A stretch of DNA of 64,000 nt from Pseudomonas umsongensis (GCF_002236105.1 NZ_NIWU01000001.1:1364001-1428000), one strand, 5' to 3'; shown: positions 26,930 through 37,494, counted from the stretch's first letter. Numbers and translations are program-made. Notes: a model not told the origin generated them from the letters alone.

Positions 26930-26953
26930 ATGGTGCCCGAAGCCGGAATCGAA
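26930..26953. repeat. right attachment-site repeat within tRNA-Leu
   Basis: Partner of 22790-22813; covers the CCA end, acceptor strand and part of the T-arm of tRNA-Leu. Leftward from it lies an imperfect AAGGGTTTGC / GCAAGCCCTT stem (about 26889-26923) that could terminate the tRNA transcript in place of the displaced original. Confidence 0.8.
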
Positions 26954-27017
26954 CCGGCACGCCCTTACGAGCGGGGGATTTTAAGTCCCATGCGTCTACC
27001 AGTTTCGCCATTCGGGC
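26931..27017 (-). tRNA. tRNA-Leu (UAA)
   Basis: 87 bases including encoded CCA. Acceptor GCCCGAA pairs with TTCGGGC; the anticodon loop reads ACTTAAAA with anticodon TAA; a long variable arm is present, as expected for class II tRNA-Leu; the T-arm is GGTTCGATTCC. Its 3' end served as integration site. In enterobacteria and many pseudomonads this tRNA directly follows tRNA-Cys; here it is 7.8 kb away. Confidence 0.95.
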
Positions 27018-27431
27018 GGTAGCGCGGTGAAGCAGAGGGGGGAATATATACATCCCGACCGAGTGAAGCAAGTTTGCAACGGTGTTTTTCGAACACTGCC
27101 CGCAGTCGGCTGCAAAAAAAAAAGCGCCTTAAATCATGCATCTACGGTGATTTTCTACAGCATCTCGCAGAATCGATAGCGCACTTGCACCCAAGGCATC
27201 ACGAAAACGACATTATCTCCCAATGTTTCAAAAGCCAGCGCAACCCCACCTTTCCAGTGCGCCCGCTCGCTGCCATGCCAGACAACCCCGAAACCTGATC
27301 TATGCTGGTGCCAGCAGCGCCGCTGTTTGGCTTAGCAATGCGGCGCTACCCACATTATCCTTACCCCTTTCATGAACCCGTTTGAATTGGCGTGGGCAGG
27401 CTGCTGCGGTCGCCATTTAAGGCCTTAATGT
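27018..27431. other. 414-base gap upstream of the second hybrid kinase
   Basis: No gene seen. An inverted repeat AGCGCCGC / GCGGCGCT spans 27316-27347, about 85 bases before the kinase start, and could be a terminator for DNA to the left or an operator. A run of ten A residues lies at 27113-27122. Confidence 0.4.
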
Positions 27432-30400
27432 ATGACGTCTTCCACGAAGCACGCACCCGATGCCCCCCAGCGCAGAGAGTTGACCCCCAGTACCCTGGAC
27501 TTTCCTGTGGTAGGCATCGGCGCTTCCGCCGGCGGGCTTCAGGCCGTGAAGTCATTTTTTCAACACATGCCCGATGACAGCGGCATGGCCTTCGTGGTGA
27601 TTCTTCATTTGTCACCGGATCACCACAGCATCGTCGACCGGATCATTCAGGATGTCACTGCGATGCCGGTGCTGCAGGTGACCGAAACGACTGATATCAA
27701 GAAGAACACCGTCTACGTCATCCCGCCCGCGCACCACCTGGCGATGAGCGATGGCCACCTGTCGGTGACATCGACCGATCGACACCCTGGCTTGAACATC
27801 GCCATCGACCTGTTCTTCAGGGACCTGGCGGATGTGCACAAGGAACGCGCCTTTTGCCTGGTGCTTTCGGGCACCGGTTCTGATGGCGCGGTGGGGTTGT
27901 CGCGAATCAAGGAACAAGGCGGCGTCACGTTGGTGCAGGCACCCGAAGATGCCGAGTTCGACGGCATGCCTCGCGCCGCCATCGACACCCGGATGGTCGA
28001 CCTGGTGCTGCCGGTGGTGCAAATGCCGGAAAAGCTGCTGGAGCTATGGCGCAACTCGCAAGCCATTCGCCTGCCGAACGCCAACGATCCTGACGCCAGT
28101 ATCGGCCCGGCTCCCGGCGAGCGCGACGCCGCCGTCGCGGAACAACGGCTGCAGGACATACTGCTACAACTGCGGGCAGGCACTGGCCATGACTTCAAGC
28201 ACTACAAGCGCGCGACGGTGCTGCGCCGCATCGAGCGACGCTTGCAAGTGACCGCGCAACCGGATCTGGCCGCCTATTACCAGTACCTGCAGGCTCATCC
28301 GCAAGAAACCAGGGAACTGCTGTGCGACATGCTGATCGGCGTGACCAATTTCTTTCGCGACCGCGAAGCCTTCCAGGCGCTGGAGCGCGATGTCGTACCG
28401 AGCCTGCTCAAATCGTTGGGGCCACAGCGTGACGAGATCCGCGTCTGGTCGGCGGGCTGCTCGACGGGCGAAGAAGCCTATAGCCTGGCGATGATGTTGA
28501 CCGAACAGCTGGCGCAGCATGACAGCCCCGCCAAGCTGCAAGTCTTCGCCACGGATATCGATGACCGGGCCATCGCCTTCGGCCGCAACGGCGTCTATCC
28601 CGAAGCGATCGCAACCGACGTCCCGCCGTCATACATGCGCCAGTACTTCAGCCGCGAACAACAGCACTTTCGCGTGCGCAAGGAAGTCCGCGAGAAAGTG
28701 CTGTTCGCCAAGCACAGCCTGTTGCTGGACCCGCCGTTTTCGCAAATCGACCTGATCGTCTGCAGGAACCTGCTGATTTACCTCGACCGCGACGTACAAC
28801 GCGACATCATGCAAATGTTCCATTTTGCCTTGCGCCCGGGCGGCTACCTGTTCCTGGGGACCTCCGAGTCCGCTGACGCTTGCCTGGACCTGTTCACCCC
28901 CGTGGACAAACGCAACCGCATCTTTCGCGCCAAGAGTGGCCTGACCCATACCCGACGGGCACCGGCCATGCCTCGCGGTGGCTACGTGCGCACGACCATC
29001 GCCAGCAGCCCCGTCGTCGCTCAATCCGCACGCAAGACGTCCTATGCCGATATCCATTTGCGCGCCCTGGAAAAGGCCGCGCCGCCGAGCATCATCGTCG
29101 ATGCCAATGCCAATATCCTGCACATCACCGAAGGTGCTGGGCGCTTCCTGCGTTATGTGGCGGGCGAGTTGTCGCGCAACTTGCTGACGCTGGCCCATCC
29201 GGACCTGCGACTGGAGATCCGCACCACGCTGTTTCAGGTGCAGCAGGCCGGCACGCCAGCGACCTCGCGCAAAGTGCGAATCGAGCGTGAGCGGCGCAGC
29301 TATCTGGTCGACCTGACCGCTCACCCCTACAAGGACGACGAGACCGAAAACGAATACGTCCTGGTGATCTTTGAGGAGCGCGAAGTCGAGCCTCAGGACT
29401 CGCTCGCCAGCGTCTCTGGCCAGACCGAAAACCGGATGTTGAGCAATCTCGAACAAGAGCTGCAACGTACCAAGCTGCATTTGCAGGAGACCATCGAGCA
29501 ATCGGAGGTCTCCAGCGAAGAGCTCAAGGCGTCCAACGAAGAAATGCAGGCCATCAACGAGGAGTTGCGTTCAGCTACCGAAGAGCTGGAGACCAGCAAG
29601 GAAGAGCTGCAGTCGATCAACGAGGAACTGCTGACGGTCAACTACGAGCTCAAAACCAAGGTTGAAGAAACCGACAAGATCAACGACTACCTTTCCAACC
29701 TGATTACCTCCACCGACATCGCCACGGTGTTCGTCGATCGCAACATGCGCATCCGCTGGTTCACCCCCAGGGCCACGGACATCTTCAGCATGCTGCCGGT
29801 CGACACCGGGCGCTCGTTGATGGACATCACCCACCGCCTCGATTACCCGCAGATGGCGGAGGACGCGGCGACCGTCTTCGAATCGCTGAACATGATCGAG
29901 CGCGAGGTCAGCAGCAACGACCAACGCTGGTACATCGCCCGATTGCTGCCCTATCGTTCCAGCGAGGATCATATCGACGGCACGGTGCTGACCTTCATCG
30001 ACATCAGCAAGCGGCGCGCCGCCGAAGACGAGCTGCGCCTGGGTGAGGAACGCATGCGTCTGGTGGCGCAAAGCACCCACGACTTCGCGATCATCATTCT
30101 CGACGAGCATGGTGTGATTACCGACTGGAACACCGGCGCGCAGCTGATTTTCGGTTACGCCAAGGACGAAGTGCTCGGCGCCTGCTATGACCTGATCTTC
30201 ACTCCCGAGGACCGCGCCGAGGGCGTGCCTGAAGCCGAACTTGCGGCGGCACGCAAACATGGGCGCGGCGAAGACGAGCGCTGGCACTTGCGCAAGGACG
30301 GCAGCCGCTTCTATTGCAGTGGCGAAGTCGCCTTGCTCAAGGGGGAAAGCCTGCAGGGCTACGTGAAGATTGCCCGCGACCTCACCGGTCACAAGCGCAT

Positions 30401-31571
30401 GCACGACCAACAAAGCCAGCAACTGGCCGACACCCGGACCAGCAGTCACCTCAAGGACGAGTTCTTTGCCGTGATGTCCCACGAACTCAAGCACCCGCTC
30501 AATCTCATCCAGCTCAATGCCGAACTGCTGCGGCGCCTGCCGATGACCAAATCCGCCGGGCCGGCCATGAAAGCCGTGAACACCATCTGCGATGCGGTCG
30601 CCAGCCAGGCGCGGATCATCGACGACCTGCTGGACGTCGCCCGGGTACGCACCGGCAAGCTCAAGCTGAAAAAACAGGCAGTGGACCTGGGACGAATTCT
30701 CCAGGATATCTACACCGTGGTGATCAATGACCAGCATCCGTGCGAGGTCACGCTGCAGCTGCCCCAGCCTCCCAAGCCGCCCCTGGTGGTCGATGCCGAC
30801 AGCACACGCCTGGAGCAGATCATCTGGAACCTGCTCAACAATGCACTGAAGTTCACGCCCAGGGATGGCCGCATCGAGCTGATCGCCCATCGTGTCGAGA
30901 ACATGGCGCAACTGGACGTCATCGACAGCGGCGTGGGGCTCGAGCAGGACAATCTGCACAAGGTGTTCGATCTCTTCAGCCAGGCGGACAACCAGCATGC
31001 CAGCCATCAGCGCGAAGGCCTGGGCATTGGCCTGTCTTTGGTGCGGCAACTGGTGGAAGCCCACGGCGGTTCGGTGAATGTACATTCCGCAGGCCTGGGA
31101 CGGGGATGCAGGTTTACCGTCCTGTTGCCACTGTGCCAGGCGCCACAGCACGCCAACGAGCAACCGCATGGGCCGGGTGAGTCGGGGCGACTGATCGGCC
31201 AGAAAGTGCTGCTGGTGGAAGACTCCAAGGACGTCATGGAAGTCCTGCAGACGTTGCTGGAAATGGAGGATGCTCACGTCGATGCCTTCAGCGATCCGCA
31301 CAAGGCCCTGAAAGCGGCCAGGGACAGCAGCTACGACGTGATCATCTCGGACATCGGCATGCCGCTCATGAATGGCCACGAACTGATGCATGCCATTCGC
31401 CAGATCGCCCATCTCAAGCACACACCGGCCATTGCCTTGACGGGCTATGCCACCAGCAGCGACGAGAAAAAAGCCAGGCAATCGGGTTTCAATTACCACG
31501 TGAGCAAGCCAGTGTCCCACGATGACTTCCTCGACATCATTGGCGAGGCCTGTCATTCACGGCGCTTTTGA
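27432..31571 (+). CDS. CheB-CheR-PAS-PAS-histidine kinase-receiver hybrid protein, copy 2
   Basis: 1379 residues with the same domain order as the protein at 7498-11640: CheB-like (GASAGG, LHLSPDH, GSDGAVG), CheR (WSAGCSTGEEAYS, VCRNLLIYLDR), Glu-rich coiled coil, two PAS domains, HisKA with H1017 (SHELKHPL), HATPase, receiver with D1307. Protein identity to copy 1 is high throughout, but at DNA level it is patchy: the kinase core is nearly identical, while the CheB/CheR part differs at roughly a quarter of bases. The start ATG overlaps an out-of-frame ATG at 27428; AAGG lies 9 bases upstream. It sits between tRNA-Leu and acnB. Confidence 0.92.
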   Translation: MTSSTKHAPDAPQRRELTPSTLDFPVVGIGASAGGLQAVKSFFQHMPDDSGMAFVVILHLSPDHHSIVDRIIQDVTAMPVLQVTETTDIKKNTVYVIPPAHHLAMSDGHLSVTSTDRHPGLNIAIDLFFRDLADVHKERAFCLVLSGTGSDGAVGLSRIKEQGGVTLVQAPEDAEFDGMPRAAIDTRMVDLVLPVVQMPEKLLELWRNSQAIRLPNANDPDASIGPAPGERDAAVAEQRLQDILLQLRAGTGHDFKHYKRATVLRRIERRLQVTAQPDLAAYYQYLQAHPQETRELLCDMLIGVTNFFRDREAFQALERDVVPSLLKSLGPQRDEIRVWSAGCSTGEEAYSLAMMLTEQLAQHDSPAKLQVFATDIDDRAIAFGRNGVYPEAIATDVPPSYMRQYFSREQQHFRVRKEVREKVLFAKHSLLLDPPFSQIDLIVCRNLLIYLDRDVQRDIMQMFHFALRPGGYLFLGTSESADACLDLFTPVDKRNRIFRAKSGLTHTRRAPAMPRGGYVRTTIASSPVVAQSARKTSYADIHLRALEKAAPPSIIVDANANILHITEGAGRFLRYVAGELSRNLLTLAHPDLRLEIRTTLFQVQQAGTPATSRKVRIERERRSYLVDLTAHPYKDDETENEYVLVIFEEREVEPQDSLASVSGQTENRMLSNLEQELQRTKLHLQETIEQSEVSSEELKASNEEMQAINEELRSATEELETSKEELQSINEELLTVNYELKTKVEETDKINDYLSNLITSTDIATVFVDRNMRIRWFTPRATDIFSMLPVDTGRSLMDITHRLDYPQMAEDAATVFESLNMIEREVSSNDQRWYIARLLPYRSSEDHIDGTVLTFIDISKRRAAEDELRLGEERMRLVAQSTHDFAIIILDEHGVITDWNTGAQLIFGYAKDEVLGACYDLIFTPEDRAEGVPEAELAAARKHGRGEDERWHLRKDGSRFYCSGEVALLKGESLQGYVKIARDLTGHKRMHDQQSQQLADTRTSSHLKDEFFAVMSHELKHPLNLIQLNAELLRRLPMTKSAGPAMKAVNTICDAVASQARIIDDLLDVARVRTGKLKLKKQAVDLGRILQDIYTVVINDQHPCEVTLQLPQPPKPPLVVDADSTRLEQIIWNLLNNALKFTPRDGRIELIAHRVENMAQLDVIDSGVGLEQDNLHKVFDLFSQADNQHASHQREGLGIGLSLVRQLVEAHGGSVNVHSAGLGRGCRFTVLLPLCQAPQHANEQPHGPGESGRLIGQKVLLVEDSKDVMEVLQTLLEMEDAHVDAFSDPHKALKAARDSSYDVIISDIGMPLMNGHELMHAIRQIAHLKHTPAIALTGYATSSDEKKARQSGFNYHVSKPVSHDDFLDIIGEACHSRRF

Positions 31572-32025
31572 AACGCCCAAAAAAGCAATCGGCCCGGTAC
31601 GTCAAAGGCACCCGGGCTAAGGCGATGAACCTGAGAGCACCGAAGGTATCCGGTGCCCAGCGTCATCGTTGACGACCATCGCGCGCAAGCTTCGCGCCTA
31701 CAAGGCCGGCTATCAAGCGGCCTCGCAATCCTCAATACCTTCTCGAGCGGAGCCCGTCAGGCGCTCCGCGGTCTTCTGACGAACAAAAATCAACCATGTG
31801 TCGACAATATAGTTGCATTAAGCGAATTATCCTTTTAGATTTCGCATCTAAATAGCAATGTGTCGACAATCAATGATTTTATAGTTTTGCAGGAGCAGGT
31901 TCTTTTCGGCGCTGCCACGGGTGGTCACCCTCGGTGAAAACCGAATCCCTGCTTTTGCTTTTTTCCCGGGAATGGACTGTCCCACTACCCCACCTCGCGT
32001 GCCATTACCCCCGCAGGAGATTGCC
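31572..32025. other. 454-base leader region upstream of acnB
   Basis: No gene seen. It contains two TGTCGACA palindromes and a TTAGAT / ATCTAA hairpin-like repeat (31835-31851) between them. An in-frame extension of the acnB reading frame runs back to 31921 but lacks a ribosome site. Confidence 0.5.
31796..31870 (+). promoter_or_regulatory. paired operator-like palindromes upstream of acnB
   Basis: ATGTGTCGACAAT occurs twice, at 31796-31808 and 31858-31870, exactly 62 bases apart, each centred on the perfect palindrome TGTCGACA. Symmetry and size resemble GntR-family operators; from memory, TTGTCGACAA-like sites are tied to GntR-type regulators of propionate metabolism, which cannot be checked here. 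Between them lies TTAGAT-TTCGC-ATCTAA. Confidence 0.5.
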
Positions 32026-34626
32026 GTGCTCCAAGCCTATGACCGTCACGTACAAGAGCGCGCCGAGGAAGGCTTGCCGCCCCTCGCGCTGAACGCCGAA
32101 CAAACCGCAGGCCTGGTCGAGCTGCTGAAAAATCCCCCGGTGGGTAAAGAGACAGTCCTCGTCGACCTGATCACCCATCGCGTGCCGCCAGGCGTGGATG
32201 AAGCGGCCTATGTCAAGGCAGGCTTCCTGTCCGCCATCGCCAAGGCCGAAGCCAGATCCCCCCTGATCGACAAGCAGCGCGCTGTAGAACTGCTGGGCAC
32301 CATGCAAGGTGGCTACAACATCGCCACCTTGGTCGAACTGCTAGACGATGCAGAATTGGCCGCCGTTGCCGCCGGACAACTGAAGCACACCCTGCTGATG
32401 TTCGACGCCTTCCATGACGTCGCTGCAAAAGCCAAGGCTGGCAACCCGCATGCCCAAGCCGTAGTGCAATCCTGGGCTGACGGCGAGTGGTTCACCGCCC
32501 GCCCGGCCATCGAAGAAAAGTACAGCTTGAGTGTGTTCAAGGTGCCAGGCGAAACCAACACCGACGACCTGTCCCCTGCCCCGGACGCCTGGTCGCGCCC
32601 GGACATCCCCTTGCACGCCCGGGCCATGCTGAAAATGGCCCGTGACGGCATCGTGCCGCAAGAGCCTGGCGCCATTGGCCCGCTCAAGCAGATCGACGCC
32701 GTCAAGGCCCAGGGTTTCCCGGTGGCCTACGTCGGTGACGTGGTAGGTACCGGCTCCTCGCGAAAATCGGCGACCAACTCCGTGCTGTGGTTCTTCGGCG
32801 ACGACATCCCGTACGTACCGAACAAACGCGCCGGTGGTTTCTGCTTCGGTAACAAGATTGCCCCGATCTTCTACAACACCATGGAAGACGCCGGCGCACT
32901 GCCGATCGAGTTCGATGTTTCGAAACTGCACATGGGCGACGTGATCGACGTCTACCCGCACGCCGGCAAAGTCTGCAAGCACGGCACCCAAGACGTTATC
33001 ACCACCTTCGAATTGAAGACCCCGGTGCTGTTGGACGAAGTACGCGCTGGCGGCCGTATCCCTCTGATCATCGGACGTGGCCTGACCGAGAAAGCCCGCG
33101 CCGAGCTGGGCCTGCCTCCTTCGGACCTGTTTAAAACGCCTGAAGCACCGGTTCAAAGCACCAAGGGTTTCACCTTGGCGCAGAAAATGGTCGGCAAGGC
33201 GTGTGGCGTGACCGGCATCCGCCCGGGCACCTACTGCGAACCGAAAATGACCACCGTCGGCTCCCAGGACACCACAGGCCCCATGACCCGTGACGAGCTC
33301 AAAGACCTGGCGTGCCTGGGCTTCTCGGCTGAGCTGGTGATGCAGTCGTTCTGCCACACCGCGGCGTACCCCAAGCCTGTGGATGTGAAAACCCATCACA
33401 CCCTGCCGGACTTCATGCGCACCCGCGGCGGCGTTTCGTTGAAAGTTGGCGACGGCATCATCCACAGCTGGCTCAACCGCATGCTGCTACCGGATACCGT
33501 CGGCACCGGTGGCGACTCCCACACCCGTTTTCCGATCGGCATCTCGTTCCCGGCCGGTTCCGGGCTGGTCGCCTTCGCCGCCGCCACCGGCGTCATGCCG
33601 CTGGACATGCCGGAGTCGGTGCTGGTGCGCTTCAAGGGTAAGCTGCAACCAGGTATCACCCTGCGTGACCTGGTGCATGCCATCCCCTATTACGCCATCC
33701 AGCAAGGTCTGCTGACTGTCGAGAAGAAAGGCAAGATCAACGCCTTCTCCGGACGCATCCTGGAAATCGAAGGCCTGGACGAACTGACCGTCGAACAAGC
33801 CTTCGAACTGTCCGATGCCTCGGCTGAACGCTCCGCCGCAGGCTGCACCATCAAGCTGCCTGAAAAGGCCATTGCCGAGTACCTGCGCTCGAACATCACC
33901 TTGCTGCGCTGGATGATCAGCACAGGCTACGGCGATGCACGCACCCTGGAGCGTCGTGCACAAGCAATGGAAGCCTGGCTGGCCAACCCTGAGCTGCTGG
34001 AAGCGGACGAGGACGCCGAATACGCCGAGATCATCGAGATCGACCTGGCCGACATCAAGGAGCCGGTACTCTGCGCACCGAACGACCCGGACGACGCTCG
34101 CCTGCTGTCGACCGTTCAGGGCCAGGTCATTGACGAAGTGTTCATCGGCTCCTGCATGACCAACATCGGTCACTTCCGCGCTGCCGGCAAGCTGCTGGAA
34201 AAGGTCAAGGGCAGCCTCCCTACCCGACTATGGCTGGCCCCGCCAACCAAGATGGACGCTCACCAACTGACCGAGGAAGGCTACTACGGCATTTACGACA
34301 AGGCCGGTGCGCGCATGGAAATGCCAGGCTGCTCGCTGTGCATGGGCAACCAGGCGCGAGTGCAGACCGGCTCGACCGTGGTCTCGACGTCGACCCGCAA
34401 CTTTCCGAACCGACTGGGTGACGCCACGAACGTCTACCTGGCCTCGGCCGAGCTGGCCGCCGTGGCCTCGATCCTGGGCAGGCTGCCAACCTTCGAAGAG
34501 TACATGGAGTACGCGAACAACATCGACAGCATGGCGGCCGACGTTTACCGCTACCTCAGCTTCGATCAAATCGCCGAGTACCGTGAAGCGGCAGTGAACA
34601 GTCATATCCCGGTCGTCCAAGCGTAG
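32026..34626 (+). CDS. acnB: aconitate hydratase B
   Basis: 866-residue bifunctional aconitase/2-methylisocitrate dehydratase of the AcnB type: N-terminal HEAT-like domain ([39 protein letters not shown]), swivel domain, then the catalytic domain with the 4Fe-4S cysteines (late C in [10 protein letters not shown], and [10 protein letters not shown] with two). The start is the GTG at 32026, 7 bases behind AGGAG; translation [13 protein letters not shown] matches the family start, so the 35-residue upstream extension is rejected. It departs from the pseudomonad AcnB I recall in several N-terminal positions and in a shorter [11 protein letters not shown] loop, so it may be a second AcnB. It stands alone with a long leader. 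Confidence 0.95.
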   Translation: MLQAYDRHVQERAEEGLPPLALNAEQTAGLVELLKNPPVGKETVLVDLITHRVPPGVDEAAYVKAGFLSAIAKAEARSPLIDKQRAVELLGTMQGGYNIATLVELLDDAELAAVAAGQLKHTLLMFDAFHDVAAKAKAGNPHAQAVVQSWADGEWFTARPAIEEKYSLSVFKVPGETNTDDLSPAPDAWSRPDIPLHARAMLKMARDGIVPQEPGAIGPLKQIDAVKAQGFPVAYVGDVVGTGSSRKSATNSVLWFFGDDIPYVPNKRAGGFCFGNKIAPIFYNTMEDAGALPIEFDVSKLHMGDVIDVYPHAGKVCKHGTQDVITTFELKTPVLLDEVRAGGRIPLIIGRGLTEKARAELGLPPSDLFKTPEAPVQSTKGFTLAQKMVGKACGVTGIRPGTYCEPKMTTVGSQDTTGPMTRDELKDLACLGFSAELVMQSFCHTAAYPKPVDVKTHHTLPDFMRTRGGVSLKVGDGIIHSWLNRMLLPDTVGTGGDSHTRFPIGISFPAGSGLVAFAAATGVMPLDMPESVLVRFKGKLQPGITLRDLVHAIPYYAIQQGLLTVEKKGKINAFSGRILEIEGLDELTVEQAFELSDASAERSAAGCTIKLPEKAIAEYLRSNITLLRWMISTGYGDARTLERRAQAMEAWLANPELLEADEDAEYAEIIEIDLADIKEPVLCAPNDPDDARLLSTVQGQVIDEVFIGSCMTNIGHFRAAGKLLEKVKGSLPTRLWLAPPTKMDAHQLTEEGYYGIYDKAGARMEMPGCSLCMGNQARVQTGSTVVSTSTRNFPNRLGDATNVYLASAELAAVASILGRLPTFEEYMEYANNIDSMAADVYRYLSFDQIAEYREAAVNSHIPVVQA

Positions 34627-34647
34627 CGCGTAATAGGCTTGGTCTTC

Positions 34648-34675
34648 AAAGCGCCGACAACCCTGTCGGCGCTTT
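34648..34675 (+). terminator. hairpin downstream of acnB
   Basis: Perfect 12-bp stem AAAGCGCCGACA / TGTCGGCGCTTT with a 4-base loop, 21 bases after the acnB stop. Only a short T-run follows, yet position and stem strength support termination. Confidence 0.7.
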
Positions 34676-34817
34676 GCTGATGAGCGCACCTTTTGGGACA
34701 CTCATTTGTGGCCGCTTTGATGGGTTGCGGAACACATGCCAAAAATTGCGGAAACTTTCACTTTCCCGAGGGCAATAAAAAACCCCGTAGATCATTGATC
34801 TACGGGGCTATTTATAG

Positions 34818-34891
34818 TGGAGGCCGAGGTCGGAATCGAACCGGCGTAGGCGGATTTGCAATCCGCTGCATAACCATTTTGCTACTCGGCC
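34818..34891 (-). tRNA. tRNA-Cys (GCA)
   Basis: 74 bases with encoded CCA. Acceptor GGCCGAG pairs with CTCGGCC; anticodon stem GCGGA / TCCGC with loop TTGCAAA holds anticodon GCA; T-arm GGTTCGATTCC. It lies 45 bases downstream of tRNA-Gly on the same strand. Confidence 0.95.
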
Positions 34892-34936
34892 TCAAAACAT
34901 CTGCTGTCAGTAGCGCGACATCAAATGCGTAAAACT

Positions 34937-35012
<76 letters not shown>

Positions 35013-35075
35013 GTCTTGGTGTGGCGCATTCTATAGAATCCAGAAGCCCCGTCAACCCCTTGATTCAAAAAAGTT

Positions 35076-35636
35076 TTATTTCTTTTCCACGTCAGTCTTC
35101 AGATGCGGCCAGGCAGCCCGCAAGTACTGAACCATGGACCACAATGTCAGGCCGGCGGAGACCATCAGCAAGGCGTAACCCATCAAGACCCAGAAGCTGA
35201 AATCCGACGGATTGCCCAGCAGGATTACCAGCGCCAGCATTTGCGCGGCGGTTTTCCATTTGCCCAGGTTCGATACGGCCACGTGCGCACGGGCGCCGAG
35301 CTCGGCCATCCATTCGCGCAAGGCCGAGACCACGATCTCGCGACCGATGATCACCGCGGCCGGCAGCGTGAGCCACAGGTTGCCGTGTTCCTGGACCAGC
35401 AACACCAGGGCGACGGCGACCATGAGCTTGTCGGCCACCGGGTCGAGGAAAGCCCCGAACGGCGTGCTTTGTTCCAGGCGTCGGGCCAGGTATCCGTCCA
35501 GCCAGTCAGTGGCGGCGGCGAAGGCGAAGACCGAGGCTGACGCCAGGTAACTCCATTGGTATGGCAGGTAGAACAGCAAAATGAAGATCGGTATGAGCAG
35601 GACGCGTAGAACGGTAATCAGATTAGGGATATTCAT
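35076..35636 (-). CDS. pgsA: CDP-diacylglycerol-glycerol-3-phosphate 3-phosphatidyltransferase
   Basis: 186-residue integral membrane enzyme making phosphatidylglycerol phosphate from CDP-diacylglycerol and glycerol-3-phosphate, the committed step to phosphatidylglycerol and cardiolipin. The CDP-alcohol transferase signature is fully visible ([20 protein letters not shown], i.e. D-G-x2-A-R-x8-G-x3-D, then D in VADK). About five to six membrane segments. The start [11 protein letters not shown] at ATG 35636 is the family start; the GTG at 35642 adds two residues. It follows uvrC by 32 bases. Confidence 0.95.
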   Translation of the reverse strand: MNIPNLITVLRVLLIPIFILLFYLPYQWSYLASASVFAFAAATDWLDGYLARRLEQSTPFGAFLDPVADKLMVAVALVLLVQEHGNLWLTLPAAVIIGREIVVSALREWMAELGARAHVAVSNLGKWKTAAQMLALVILLGNPSDFSFWVLMGYALLMVSAGLTLWSMVQYLRAAWPHLKTDVEKK

Positions 35637-35668
35637 CGGCACAACTGGCTACGAGGTGAGGGGGCATT

Positions 35669-37492
35669 CTACTCGCTGTGCAGATTTGCATAAATCAACT
35701 CTGCGAGCTTTTTACTGATCCCGGGGGCTTTGGCGATTTCTTCGATGCTGGCACGAGACAGCTCCTGCAATCCACCAAAATGTTTGAGCAAATCGCGCCG
35801 GCGTGTCGGCCCGACCCCTGCAACGCCTTCAAGCGTCGAGGTGCGCCGGGTTTTGCCGCGTCGCGCACGGTGCCCGGTAATCGCAAAACGGTGGGCTTCG
35901 TCGCGAATCTGCTGGATCAGGTGCAGCGCGGGGGAATCACCGCGCAAGGTGAATTCGTGGGCGGCGTCGTTGAGGTACAGGGTTTCGAAACCGGCCTTGC
36001 GCGTCGCACCCTTGGCGACGCCGAGCAGGATCAGGTCGGGGACCGCCAGCTCGTCGAGCACGTCACGGGCCATCGATAGCTGGCCCTTGCCGCCATCGAC
36101 CAGCAGGATGTCCGGCAACTTGCCCTCCCCGTCCTTGAGCTTGCTGAAGCGCCGGGTCAGCGCCTGGTGCATGGCGGCATAGTCATCGCCCGCCGTGACA
36201 CCTTCAATGTTATAGCGCCGGTAATCGGACTTGATCGGGCCTTCGGGGCCGAACACTACGCATGAGGCTACGGTCGCCTCCCCGCTGGAGTGACTGATGT
36301 CATAGCACTCGAGGCGCTGGGGTGGCTCGTCCAGCTTGAGCACTTCGGCCAGGGCCTCGAACCGCGCGGCAACGTGTTGTCGGTTGGCCAGGCGCGCGCC
36401 CAGGGCCTGCTCGGCATTGGTCACCGCCAATTGCTGCCAGCGCGCACGCGTACCGCGCACTCGGTGGCTGATGGTCAGTTCGCGACCGCGCAGCTCGTCA
36501 ATGGCTGCAATCAGTGTCGGAAAATCTTCGTGGACCACATTGACGATCAGCTCGCTCGGCAAGTCGCGTTCAGGACTGCTGACGTAGTACTGGCCAAGAA
36601 ACGCCGCCATGACTTCAGACACGTCTTCTTCAATGCCCACCTGCGGGAAGAAGTTCTTGCTGCCCAGTACTCGCCCGCCGCGCACGCTGATCAGGTGAAC
36701 ACAGGCGCCGCCCGGGTTGACGAACGCGGCGATGACATCGACGTCGCCCGTACCGCCTTCCATGCTTTGTTGATCCTGGACCCGGCGCAGCAGCGAAATC
36801 TGGTCGCGCAGTTCGGCGGCACGTTCGAACTCGAGGTTGATCGCCGCCTCTTCCATGGCCGCGGACAACTCGTCGCTCAACGCATTGCTGCGACCTTCGA
36901 GGAACATCACCGAATGTCGCACGTCTTCGGCATATACCTGTGGGTCGACCAGGCCGACACAAGGCGCCTTGCAGCGCTTGATCTGGTATTGCAGGCAAGG
37001 CCGCGTGCGGTTCTTGTAATAGCTGTCTTCGCACTGGCGAACGAAAAAGGTCTTTTGCAACAGGCTCAGGCTTTCGCGAATCGCACCGGCGCTCGGATAG
37101 GGGCCAAAATATTTGCCCTTGGCCTTCTTCGCCCCGCGGTGGATGCTCAAGCGCGGAAACTGGCCATCGGAGAGAAAGACATAAGGGTAGGATTTGTCGT
37201 CGCGCAGCAGGATGTTGTACGGCGGACGCCACTCCTTGATCAGCGTCTGCTCGAGCAGCAAGGCCTCGGTTTCATTGGCCGTGATAGTCGTTTCGACCTG
37301 GGCGATACGCGCAACCAGCGCAGCGGTCTTGGGCGCCAGGCCGGTTTTGCGAAAGTAGCTCGACAAGCGATTCTTGAGGTTCTTGGCCTTGCCGACATAG
37401 AGCAGGCGCGCATCGCTGTCGAACATGCGATAGACACCGGGGCGCCCGCTGACCGTTGACAGGAACGCGCTTGGATCGAAGGTTTCAGTCAT
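35669..37492 (-). CDS. uvrC: excinuclease ABC subunit C
   Basis: 607-residue UvrC, which makes both incisions around bulky DNA lesions after UvrAB recognition. N-terminal GIY-YIG nuclease domain ([20 protein letters not shown]), a Cys-rich stretch ([15 protein letters not shown]), UvrB-binding coiled coil ([16 protein letters not shown]), RNase H-like C-terminal nuclease (CYDISHSSG, then LVDGGKGQL), and a terminal helix-hairpin-helix ([16 protein letters not shown]). Full length. It begins 2 bases after the gacA stop, the conserved gacA-uvrC operon. Confidence 0.97.
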   Translation of the reverse strand: MTETFDPSAFLSTVSGRPGVYRMFDSDARLLYVGKAKNLKNRLSSYFRKTGLAPKTAALVARIAQVETTITANETEALLLEQTLIKEWRPPYNILLRDDKSYPYVFLSDGQFPRLSIHRGAKKAKGKYFGPYPSAGAIRESLSLLQKTFFVRQCEDSYYKNRTRPCLQYQIKRCKAPCVGLVDPQVYAEDVRHSVMFLEGRSNALSDELSAAMEEAAINLEFERAAELRDQISLLRRVQDQQSMEGGTGDVDVIAAFVNPGGACVHLISVRGGRVLGSKNFFPQVGIEEDVSEVMAAFLGQYYVSSPERDLPSELIVNVVHEDFPTLIAAIDELRGRELTISHRVRGTRARWQQLAVTNAEQALGARLANRQHVAARFEALAEVLKLDEPPQRLECYDISHSSGEATVASCVVFGPEGPIKSDYRRYNIEGVTAGDDYAAMHQALTRRFSKLKDGEGKLPDILLVDGGKGQLSMARDVLDELAVPDLILLGVAKGATRKAGFETLYLNDAAHEFTLRGDSPALHLIQQIRDEAHRFAITGHRARRGKTRRTSTLEGVAGVGPTRRRDLLKHFGGLQELSRASIEEIAKAPGISKKLAELIYANLHSE

Positions 37493-37494
37493 TT

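Larger units (their letters stand above)
22790..26953. mobile_element. remnant genomic island integrated at tRNA-Leu(UAA)
   Basis: About 4.1 kb between two 24-bp tRNA-derived repeats. Cargo: LysR regulator, SnoaL-like protein, NAD-dependent epimerase/reductase and histidine phosphatase. A broken tyrosine integrase lies next to the tRNA, the usual place for the gene that made the insertion. The DNA from 25.97 to 26.93 kb is less GC-rich than the core around it. No replication or transfer genes remain, so the element is fixed. Confidence 0.8.

Noticed and set aside
29571..31556. 661-codon minus-strand frame across the second hybrid kinase (similar ones across copy 1)
   Set aside because: Antisense shadow of the conserved kinase core; no ribosome site or domain.
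7498..31571. The two hybrid kinases as ends of a composite transposon
   Set aside because: No transposase, terminal inverted repeats or target duplications at either copy; divergence is uneven rather than identical.
31921..32025. Upstream in-frame start for acnB
   Set aside because: Adds 35 residues absent from the family and lacks a ribosome site; GTG 32026 has AGGAG at 7 bases.
32341..33465. Long minus-strand frame inside acnB
   Set aside because: Antisense to conserved aconitase sequence; no family-like features.
36290..37459. 389-codon plus-strand frame across uvrC
   Set aside because: Shadow of a universally conserved gene.
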